The notes under the pieces were generated by a model, which was given only the letters and a program-made list of their open reading frames with translations, had not been told where the DNA came from and searched no databases. Of a stretch of DNA of 10,973 nt, positions 5,602-10,973 are shown one piece after another (positions within the stretch are counted from its first letter, which is position 1; every line of letters starts with the position of its first letter). The translations under genes were made by a program, and so were the position numbers. The DNA is taken from positions 1 through 10,973 of the forward strand of contig JACCZO010000234.1 in the NCBI GenBank assembly GCA_013695925.1, read 5' to 3'. Origin of the DNA: Chthoniobacterales bacterium (GTDB lineage: Bacteria; Verrucomicrobiota; Verrucomicrobiia; Chthoniobacterales; UBA10450).

Positions 5602-7923
5602 CTAAAGCGCCAGACTTTCCTGTGTCGCGGTGGACGAAGAGGAAATCACGCCGCCGAATTTCTTTACCAGGTCGTCGAGCTTGGCGATGTAGTAGTCGAC
5701 ATTTTCGTCGCGGGCTTGCGGATCGAAATCGGTCACAAGTTTGGCCGCTTCATAGGCGGCGACCTTCTTCGGCGTCGCCTTCACGTAGTAACTGATCTGG
5801 TCCCCCGGCTTGTAGTTCCGTCCACTCGTTAGGGCAAGCTCGTAGGCGGCGGCCCGGTTGCGGCCGCCGCCCGCAATCTTCTGGCGGTACTTTTCCAGCG
5901 AGTCTTGCAGCGTATCGGTTTTCATCAGCATCTCAATCGGCCACTCCCGCTCGCGGATCTTGCGCGCGAACTCGTCGCGTAACGCCGGGATCGCCTCCGG
6001 CTTTCCTTCCAGCAGGAGCTTGATCATTTCCTCCAGGAAAACGCGCTGGAATTTCTCCAGCCCGCGCGACTTGAGCGCGCCGCCCTTGATCACGACCTCG
6101 CCTTCGCGGGTGAGGAGCGCGTAGTTCTTCGCCTTGTAGCTAAACATGGCCTCGAATTGTTCGTCGAACTCGACTTCGATTCCGGGCGGCAGTTCCTTGG
6201 CAAGACCCGCGCGCAGATTTTCGATGGTAGAACCTGCATCCTGCTGGTTCTCGTTAGGCTGCAAGCTGGAAGCTTGCGCTACCTTGGGCGGGACGAAATA
6301 GATGCCGTCGGTATCGACTTCGATGACCTGTGCGCCCTTGACCTTGAGCCATTCGATCATTTTCTTGAGAAGATCCCGACCGATCTGAGTCACGCGCGCG
6401 GCGGCTTCGAAGTCGGCGAAACTGCCCTGTGCGAAACCGAGGTAGCCGTAGAAACTGTTGATCAGGATCTTAAAAGTGTTCTGCAGCGCGTGGAAGTAGC
6501 GCCGCGTGGGCTCGTCCTTCGCATCACGCATGTCGCTTTTGGCCTGCAGGCGGAAGGTCCGCAGGTCCGTGAGCAAGTGGCGAAAAATCTGGAGCTGATC
6601 GTTCACCGGAAAGCAATCGAACTGGAGCATGATTGATGGATAAAGCGAGGCGACGTCGCAATGCCAGACGTTGCGCGCCACGCCGGTGAAAAAGATGTCG
6701 GTGTAGCCGCCCTCGAATCCGCGCGCCATCGGCATCTCGGGGATGCTGTGACGCTGGCGGAGATATTCGCGCAGGAAGAGCGCGTTGATCCGGGTGGCGT
6801 TGCCGCGCACGATCACGTCCTGATAGTTGTAGGGGAAAATCTGCGCCTGAATGAAGTAACTCGGGCTCAGCAGGTCGGCCACCGCGCGCGTCTCCCGGAC
6901 GGCGCATAAGGCGCGCTCGCGATAGCGTGCCGGATCGTCTTCCCAGGCGCGCTGGAGTTCTTTGCCGGATAACTGCGAGACATCGAGCGCGTTCGTGAGG
7001 CCGAAATGCTGTGCAACATCGCTCCGCTCGAAACCGGTCAGCGAACGCATCCCGACGTCGTAAAAATGCGCGAGGAGAAAAGTGTCGACGAAATGTCGGC
7101 CATCGATCGTAAACTTCGGATAATCGATCGTCTTCTCCGCAATCTGGAGTCGCGACGGTCGCGAGCGGAGAAAACCTCCGCTCCGCCCCCAATCGAGCTT
7201 CGTCTTCGCCTTGCGCGCGCGGGCGACGAGAAATGGGAGATCGAATTTGAAGAGATTATGACCCTCGATCACATCCGGGTCGCGCTCCTTGATCAGGTTC
7301 GTCAGGCGCCTGATCGCGGCGTGCTCGGATTCCTCGATCGCGTTTGGATTCACCTCGATCAATTCCTCGAACCCGGAGTTATCGGAAACCGCAATGCTGG
7401 TCAGGTGATCGTTGTAGCCGGGGACGCTGTCCCCGGTCGCGCCCTTCTTTCCAGCTTCGCCTCCGGGGACAGCGTCCCCGGCTACAGCCAGCACCTCGAT
7501 CTGCATCCGTTTCAACTCTGCAAAGGGAAGCTCTTTGAAGAGCGTGCGCCCGGTATGCGTGAGATAATGCTGCACCGGGTCGGTCAGGGCAAAAAAGTTG
7601 CGCCCCGCTTGCTTGAGACCGTTCCGGAGCGCGATTAATTCCTTCCAGCTGTCGGTCGTGACGAGCCAGTTGTATTTCAGGTTCCCGGACAGCGTTTCGG
7701 CGTTTGTTAGGCCGAGATCGGCCACGTCGCCATCGGCCCAGACGAAAGGATGGAACTCTTCAACGTCGCAAACCGTCGCTCCTTTTGCGTCGCGCCGGTA
7801 AACCCGCACCGTGCCCGTGTCACCGAGCTCGATCGCGACGATGCGCGGCGTTTGATCTGCCCCAAAGAGGAGCTGGTTGTCTGCAAAGGCCATCGCCGAA
7901 CGATGGCACATCTTCGCCGTCAT
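5602..7923 (-). CDS. polB: Family B DNA polymerase (archaeal-type) with degenerate proofreading motifs
   Basis: A 773-residue DNA polymerase of the B family. Polymerase motifs are intact: motif A CDVASLYPSIM (D423), motif B KILINSFYGYLG (K485, Y492), motif C VDTDGIYF (D537, D539; the DTDG form is also found in archaeal enzymes such as Pfu), and a KAKNYALL block. In the exonuclease domain only ExoII looks normal (N223, D228 in NLFKFD). ExoI lacks the DxE pair; the site reads RMQIEVL and then enters a repeat-derived insert at 147-170. ExoIII, normally YxxxD, reads RALCA (337-341). A second repeat-derived insert lies at 548-566. Polymerisation without efficient proofreading is therefore inferred, perhaps translesion or repair synthesis. 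The ATG at 7923 is used; an internal ATG at 7893 (MAFADNQLLFG) is an equally plausible start. It may be co-transcribed with the small gene 57 nt upstream. Confidence 0.93.
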   Translation of the reverse strand: MTAKMCHRSAMAFADNQLLFGADQTPRIVAIELGDTGTVRVYRRDAKGATVCDVEEFHPFVWADGDVADLGLTNAETLSGNLKYNWLVTTDSWKELIALRNGLKQAGRNFFALTDPVQHYLTHTGRTLFKELPFAELKRMQIEVLAVAGDAVPGGEAGKKGATGDSVPGYNDHLTSIAVSDNSGFEELIEVNPNAIEESEHAAIRRLTNLIKERDPDVIEGHNLFKFDLPFLVARARKAKTKLDWGRSGGFLRSRPSRLQIAEKTIDYPKFTIDGRHFVDTFLLAHFYDVGMRSLTGFERSDVAQHFGLTNALDVSQLSGKELQRAWEDDPARYRERALCAVRETRAVADLLSPSYFIQAQIFPYNYQDVIVRGNATRINALFLREYLRQRHSIPEMPMARGFEGGYTDIFFTGVARNVWHCDVASLYPSIMLQFDCFPVNDQLQIFRHLLTDLRTFRLQAKSDMRDAKDEPTRRYFHALQNTFKILINSFYGYLGFAQGSFADFEAAARVTQIGRDLLKKMIEWLKVKGAQVIEVDTDGIYFVPPKVAQASSLQPNENQQDAGSTIENLRAGLAKELPPGIEVEFDEQFEAMFSYKAKNYALLTREGEVVIKGGALKSRGLEKFQRVFLEEMIKLLLEGKPEAIPALRDEFARKIREREWPIEMLMKTDTLQDSLEKYRQKIAGGGRNRAAAYELALTSGRNYKPGDQISYYVKATPKKVAAYEAAKLVTDFDPQARDENVDYYIAKLDDLVKKFGGVISSSSTATQESLAL
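6226..6283. repeat. GTAG-headed palindromic repeat pair (REP/BIME-like) inside polB, family 2
   Basis: Bounded by GGTAG at 6226-6230 and CTACC at 6279-6283. It contains two hairpins: GAACCTGCATCCTGCTGGTTC-type, 6230-6250, stem of eight pairs with one T-T mismatch and a TCC loop; and GCAAGCTGGAAGCTTGC at 6261-6277, a perfect 7-bp stem with a GGA loop. Two inward-facing hairpins each headed by GTAG match the layout of REP doublets (BIMEs) mobilised by RAYT transposases. It adds 19 codons (polB residues 548-566) without breaking the frame. Confidence 0.7.
7413..7486. repeat. GTAG-headed inverted repeat pair (REP/BIME-like) inside polB, family 1
   Basis: A perfect 23-bp inverted repeat: left arm 7414-7436 beginning GTAGCCGGGGACGCTG, right arm 7463-7485 ending in its complement GGCTAC, separated by 26 nt. 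Each arm is itself a hairpin (CCGGGGAC, GCT loop, GTCCCCGG). Flanking T and A extend the match to 24 bp. The unit 7414-7485 is exactly 24 codons and replaces or splits the ExoI region of polB. The GTAG head followed by a palindrome is typical of REP sequences. Confidence 0.8.
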
Positions 7924-7979
7924 TCCGAGTTGCGCGGATGGCGCAAATGCGGCCGATTTCGATTTGCCCCGCCGCGCGC

Positions 7980-8366
7980 TTAGCGCATCCCGCTGTCTGC
8001 GGTCCAGTCGACCGTGGCCATCTTGCCGGTCGCCACCTCGACCTCAAAGCGCCAATGCCCGATCGCCGGCCCGCCCTCTTCCCGCGAGATGACGTAGTGG
8101 CCGGGTGGCAGATTGACTTTGAAGTGGCCCTTTTCGTCGGTCTTGAATGAAGTCACCTTCTCGTCTCCCTGCCGGATGACGAAGGCGGTGTTTGCGACCG
8201 GCGCCTTGCTTGGAGCGTCCTCGCGTTGCGGCCCCCCACGGCTGGGCGAAACGTAAATCACGCCTTCGATCCCGCTGTCGTCAGCACGCGCCGTCCCGGT
8301 CATCGCGATCGCGACCAACATACTACCCAGGATCCAGCTCAACCGATAAAGATATGGAGTGCTCAC
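7980..8366 (-). CDS. Exported protein with carboxypeptidase-regulatory-like (beta-sandwich) domain
   Basis: A 128-residue protein. Residues 1-28 form a signal peptide with a hydrophobic core (WILGSMLVAIAMTG) and a probable cleavage after ARA, before DDSGIEG. The mature part reads IEGVIYVSPSRGGP, then ANTAFVIRQGDEKVTSFKTD, then EKGHFKVNLPPGHYVI: the Thr-Asp-x-x-Gly-x-Phe ... LPPGxY pattern of carboxypeptidase regulatory-like or Cna-B-like beta-sandwich domains. Such domains are usually structural and non-enzymatic. The export suggests a periplasmic or surface role; the precise function is unknown. Start is GTG at 8366, since the next ATG would cut into the signal peptide. It lies 57 nt upstream of polB on the same strand, but no functional link is evident. 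Confidence 0.7.
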   Translation of the reverse strand: MSTPYLYRLSWILGSMLVAIAMTGTARADDSGIEGVIYVSPSRGGPQREDAPSKAPVANTAFVIRQGDEKVTSFKTDEKGHFKVNLPPGHYVISREEGGPAIGHWRFEVEVATGKMATVDWTADSGMR

Positions 8367-8431
8367 GGGATACTATCGTGCATCGTGTCCCGCCCGCCAA
8401 CCGCCGCCCGCCTGAATCCCGGAAAAAACCG

Positions 8432-8785
8432 CTAGGTCGGATACAGGATTCGGTAATTCCAATACGCGATCACGAGTGAGAGAATGAGCAGGGTTGCGGA
8501 GGGAAGCATTTTGAATGGCGGATTCTTCACCCGCAGATGCGTTCCCAGCGCGCCCAGCATGAGCACGGCGATGCCTACTCCGCCGAGGACGGCGCCGCGG
8601 GGACGCCCGATTCCGACGAGGAGGCAGATCGCAAAGCTCACTTTCAAGATCCCAACGATATCGCGCAGCCAATCCGGATACCCGTACTGTTTGAATTCCT
8701 CGATGATGTTGGGGTAACGAACGCCCCAGACAAAGAAGATCGAGGCCGCCACGAACACCTGCAGAAACACTAACAGCGCATGCAT
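8432..8785 (-). CDS. DoxX-like four-helix membrane protein
   Basis: A 117-residue integral membrane protein with four predicted hydrophobic segments: about 3-21 (LLVFLQVFVAASIFFVWG), 43-60 (IVGILKVSFAICLLVG), 64-84 (GAVLGGVGIAVLMLGALG) and 95-112 (LPSATLLILSLVIAYW). The first-helix, KQYGYPDWLRDIVGILKV and third-helix arrangement fits the DoxX-like family (PF13564), whose members are small membrane proteins often of unknown role, some linked to redox or thiol stress. The gene is separated from its downstream neighbour by 65 nt and from terC upstream by 175 nt in which I see no gene. Function beyond family is not inferable here. Confidence 0.75.
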   Translation of the reverse strand: MHALLVFLQVFVAASIFFVWGVRYPNIIEEFKQYGYPDWLRDIVGILKVSFAICLLVGIGRPRGAVLGGVGIAVLMLGALGTHLRVKNPPFKMLPSATLLILSLVIAYWNYRILYPT

Positions 8786-8960
8786 GGTCGCAGGCTACCG
8801 AATCTCTCAGCGACTTGGCTACTTTAATAATCAAGACCGCCTTTTTGATTCGAGTCGAACGCTCCGCAGCTGGAGTGATCGAGTTGCGACTCGCGCACCT
8901 TTACAAGACCAGCGGCGTCATCGAATAACCCCGCGAATGAGTCGCATTGGCACGAGGGGA

Positions 8961-9965
8961 TTATTCCCTCTGCGACGAGGTAGAGCGGCTGACTGTTGCT
9001 CCCGTCCCAGGGGGAGGCCCGGAAGGTGGCGGTCGACGCAGGATCGAAGCGACCACCGAAACAACGAGGATGCCTGCGACGACCCCGAGCGCGGCGAGCG
9101 TTGGCATTTTGTAGATTTCGACCAGGAGCATTTTCGTGCCGACGAAAAGCAGGATGGCAGCGAGGCCGTAGTGGAGCAGATGAAAGCGTTTCATCACATC
9201 GGCGAGGGCGAAATAAAGCGAACGCAATCCGAGAATGGCCATGATATTCGAGGTCAGCACGATGAACGGATCGTGGGTCACCGCGAGCACCGCCGGAATC
9301 GAATCGATCGCGAAAATCAGGTCCGTCCATTCGACGAAAATCAGCACGATGAAGAGCGGCGTGACCGCCAGGACGCCGTTTTCGCGCACGAAAAAGCTCT
9401 GTCCGTGATCGCCCGATGCAACGCGGAAAACGCGCCGCACCAGCCGGAGCACAGGATTTTTCTGCGGCTCGATTTCCACCCCGTGACTGCGCCACATTTT
9501 GATGCCGGCGATGATGAGAATCGCCCCGAAGACATAGATTACCCAGTGAAACGCGTGCAGAAGTGCGACACCTGCGAAGACCATGCCCCCGCGCATGACG
9601 AGCGCGCCGAGAATGCCCCAGAAGAGGATGCGATGCTGGTAGCGCGGCGGCACCTGGAAATAGCTAAAGAGCAAAGCGAAGACAAAAACGTTATCCACGC
9701 TGAGCGAGAGCTCGATCAGGTAACCGGTGAAGAATTCCAGCGCCGCCTGCTGCCGCACCGCGGGCCCCGGGTAGGAACCGACCCAACCGAGATAGATCCC
9801 AAGATTAAAAAGGAGCGCGAGCGTGACCCAGACGCCGACCCAGATCAGCGCCTCGCGTATTTTCACCGCGTGCGCCTTGCGATGAAAAACGCCGAGATCG
9901 AGCGCCAGCATCACGCAGACGAAACCGAAGAATCCCATCCACCATAGAGTTGAGGGATTCATCAT
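8961..9965 (-). CDS. TerC/Alx-family integral membrane protein
   Basis: A 334-residue inner-membrane protein with about eight or nine hydrophobic segments and the two TerC signatures: ELSLSVDNVFVF (85-96, D91 N92) and FVEWTDLIFAIDSIPAV (210-226). By family (PF03741) these proteins are linked to metal handling, including Mn2+ export in Alx/MeeF-type members, tellurite resistance, and metal loading of exported proteins. The length matches Alx-like members. The C-terminal tail is Pro/Ser-rich (RRPPPSGPPPGTG). The start is one of two adjacent ATGs (9965 or 9962), with GGAA just upstream. It lies 47 nt downstream of the hpf-like gene on the same strand, so they may be co-transcribed. That gap is too short for a yybP-ykoY manganese riboswitch, often found before such genes. 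Confidence 0.92.
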   Translation of the reverse strand: MMNPSTLWWMGFFGFVCVMLALDLGVFHRKAHAVKIREALIWVGVWVTLALLFNLGIYLGWVGSYPGPAVRQQAALEFFTGYLIELSLSVDNVFVFALLFSYFQVPPRYQHRILFWGILGALVMRGGMVFAGVALLHAFHWVIYVFGAILIIAGIKMWRSHGVEIEPQKNPVLRLVRRVFRVASGDHGQSFFVRENGVLAVTPLFIVLIFVEWTDLIFAIDSIPAVLAVTHDPFIVLTSNIMAILGLRSLYFALADVMKRFHLLHYGLAAILLFVGTKMLLVEIYKMPTLAALGVVAGILVVSVVASILRRPPPSGPPPGTGATVSRSTSSQRE

Positions 9966-10012
9966 TCGTTCCGCGACGCTCTTCGTCGCGCTTGTGGCCG
10001 AGGTGACAGTGG

Positions 10013-10372
10013 CTAGCGCGCCGCCTTGCTCGCCATCAAACGTCCCACCGGTCCCCGGCGCTCCGCCAGATTGCTCTTGAGCCGTGTCAGCCGCTTACTC
10101 GCACGTACCTTGATCCCAGCGGTGAGTTGCTTCATCGCCTTCCCGAGCGCAGCGGCAAAGGTATGATCCCGTGCCTCCGCAAACAAGTCCGGGCCCGGGG
10201 TGACGAGATGTGCCCGGACACAAAAGGCGGGACTCGCCTCCTCTTCGCGCGTGATGCGAACCATCGCCAGGTCGATCTGGCGCAGAGGCATCAACGTGAG
10301 AATTTTCTGCTGCACGATCGCGCGTAGTCCCTTGGCCGGGTGGATTCCGGAATGTTTCAGCATGAGTTTCAT
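10013..10372 (-). CDS. hpf: HPF/RaiA-type ribosome hibernation factor (short form)
   Basis: A 119-residue protein of the sigma-54 modulation/S30EA family, whose members bind the 30S A/P-site region and inactivate or protect ribosomes under stress. The N-terminus MKLMLKHSGIHPAKGLRAIV and the block VRAHLVTPGPDLFAEARDHTFAAALGKAMKQL carry the beta-alpha-beta-beta-beta-alpha pattern. The C-terminal tail is basic, and the dimerisation domain of long HPF is absent. The ATG at 10372 is preferred because the family fold begins there and AGGAA lies upstream. A longer frame from 10426 would add 18 residues with no family resemblance. It is divergent from the LysR-type gene across a strong dyad, and terC follows it. 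Confidence 0.8.
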   Translation of the reverse strand: MKLMLKHSGIHPAKGLRAIVQQKILTLMPLRQIDLAMVRITREEEASPAFCVRAHLVTPGPDLFAEARDHTFAAALGKAMKQLTAGIKVRASKRLTRLKSNLAERRGPVGRLMASKAAR

Positions 10373-10441
10373 AGTTTCGGAGTTCCTGTTGTTAAGAGCT
10401 TCGTTTCGGTTGACCGGCAGCACCATGGGGTCTCGGCGACG

Positions 10442-10488
10442 GTTCCACTAATACGAAAAAGTTGTCTAACAGTTCGTATTTCTGGAAC
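10442..10488. promoter_or_regulatory. 47-bp interrupted palindrome, candidate operator
   Basis: Two 16-nt half-sites, GTTCCActAATACGAA (10442-10457) and TTCGTATTtcTGGAAC (10473-10488), are exact inverted repeats apart from the two central lower-case positions. The spacer is 15 nt. The dyad lies between the divergent hpf-like and nhaR-like genes, 14 nt before the latter's ATG. It is well placed for autoregulation by the LysR-type protein or for shared control of both genes. No Rho-independent T-tract follows, so a terminator is less likely. Confidence 0.6.
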
Positions 10489-10501
10489 AGTGGTTAGTGG
10501 C

Positions 10502-10973
10502 ATGGAATGGCTCAATTATCATCACCTCCTTTATTTCTGGACGGTGGCAAAGGAAGGCAGCCTGCGGAAGGCGTCCGAAAAACTTCGCGTCTCGCAGCCT
10601 TCCATTTCTGCGCAGATCAGCGCGTTGGAAAAAGCCCTCGGCGAGCCGCTCTTCCGCCGGAGCGGACGGTCGAAGGTGCCGACCGAGACGGGCCGGGTCG
10701 TGATGGGCTACGCCCAGGACATTTTCTCCCTCGGGCGCGAGATGATGAACACGGTCAAGCACCGTCCGGGGGAGCGGCCAGCCCGTTTTCACGTCGGCGT
10801 GGCTGACTCGGTGCCGAAGTTTATTGCGTACGAAATCCTGCGTCCTGTCTTTCGGCTCCGGCCGCCGGTGCTGATGATCTGTCGCGAAGGAAAGGTGGAA
10901 CCGCTGCTCGCGCAATTGGCCGCGCATCGGCTCGACATCGTGCTCGCCGATGAACCGGCTTCGAGCGGATTGA
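10502..10973 (+). CDS. NhaR-like LysR-family transcriptional regulator (3' truncated by window)
   Basis: 157 codons of a LysR-type regulator; the frame is open at the right edge, and family members are about 300 residues. The N-terminus MEWLNYHHLLYFWTVAKEGS and the helix-turn-helix LRKASEKLRVSQPSISAQIS, then ALEKALGEPLFRRSGR, closely track E. coli NhaR (INYNHLYYFWHVYKEGS; LFKRKGR), as does the linker FHVGVADSVPK (NhaR FDVGVADALSK). NhaR activates the Na+/H+ antiporter gene nhaA in response to Na+. No antiporter is in this window; targets could lie beyond the edge or be the divergent hpf/terC genes. The ATG at 10502 gives the family N-terminus; the ribosome site is weak (TTAGTGG). Confidence 0.88.
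   Translation, partial: MEWLNYHHLLYFWTVAKEGSLRKASEKLRVSQPSISAQISALEKALGEPLFRRSGRSKVPTETGRVVMGYAQDIFSLGREMMNTVKHRPGERPARFHVGVADSVPKFIAYEILRPVFRLRPPVLMICREGKVEPLLAQLAAHRLDIVLADEPASSGL

Noticed and set aside
7006..7638. A 210-codon + strand open frame within polB
   Set aside because: It is antisense to well-conserved polymerase coding sequence and shows no family resemblance; its GDAVPG segment comes from the repeat, which reads similarly on both strands.
8954..8970. A hairpin (GAGGGGATTATTCCCTC) overlapping the terC stop as a possible terminator
   Set aside because: There is no T-tract on the - strand after the stem and the upper stem is weak.
8979..8997. A 19-nt stretch (GGTAGAGCGGCTGACTGTT) resembling the D-arm to anticodon part of a bacterial tRNA-Asn
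   Set aside because: No pairing 3' anticodon stem, T-arm or acceptor stem follows, and it lies in the 3' end of the terC-family coding sequence. Probably coincidence; a tRNA search would settle whether it is an integration relic.
8784..9947. A 387-codon open frame on the + strand, rich in Glu, Asp, His and Arg
   Set aside because: It lies antisense to the terC-family gene, whose protein has clear family motifs; the composition is what the reverse complement of membrane-protein codons gives, and no domain is recognisable.
9966..10012. Expected yybP-ykoY manganese riboswitch before the TerC/Alx-family gene
   Set aside because: Only 47 nt separate it from the upstream gene, too short for the aptamer, and no matching hairpins are seen.

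Overview
The window is GC-rich, gene-dense bacterial DNA. The organism is most likely a soil- or sediment-type bacterium from a lineage that carries an archaeal-type family B DNA polymerase, such as Verrucomicrobiota (Chthoniobacterales-like) or possibly Acidobacteriota. This placement is an inference from gene content (family B polymerase, multi-domain hybrid histidine kinases, DUF433/DUF5615 and HicBA modules, REP-like repeats with GTAG heads). No rRNA or other taxonomic marker is present. No rRNA, tRNA, CRISPR array or complete transposon was found.

Region 1 (1-3872, + strand) is a tightly overlapping three-gene phospho-signalling operon: a hybrid histidine kinase cut by the left edge (PAS-HisKA-HATPase-REC-REC), a stand-alone CheY/DivK-like receiver, and a response regulator with an N-terminal HisKA-like stub, a receiver and a C-terminal SpoIIE/RsbU-type PP2C phosphatase. 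The expected flow is sensing, phosphorelay, then Ser/Thr dephosphorylation of a partner-switch protein that is not encoded here.

Region 2 (3873-5601) is a mosaic of debris and toxin-antitoxin (TA) genes. It holds a 20-codon antisense fragment of a histidine kinase N-box, a frameshifted copy of the 3' end of polB, hicB with a broken hicA, a small Phd/YefM-like antitoxin piece, a second short copy of the polB 3' tail, and an apparently intact DUF433-DUF5615 TA pair. The polB tail occurs three times in the same orientation (stops at 3951, 4871 and 5602), with a TA module between successive copies.

Region 3 (5602-7923, - strand) is the full-length family B DNA polymerase gene. Its polymerase motifs look intact. 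Its proofreading motifs ExoI and ExoIII look degenerate, and two different GTAG-headed palindromic repeat pairs (REP/BIME-like) sit in frame inside the coding sequence, one of them right at ExoI.

Region 4 (7980-9965, - strand) encodes a small exported protein with a carboxypeptidase-regulatory-like fold, a DoxX-like four-helix membrane protein and a TerC/Alx-family membrane protein. Region 5 (10013-10973) has an HPF/RaiA-type ribosome hibernation factor on the - strand, divergent from an NhaR-like LysR regulator on the + strand that runs off the right edge. Between them lies a striking 47-bp interrupted palindrome that is a good operator candidate.
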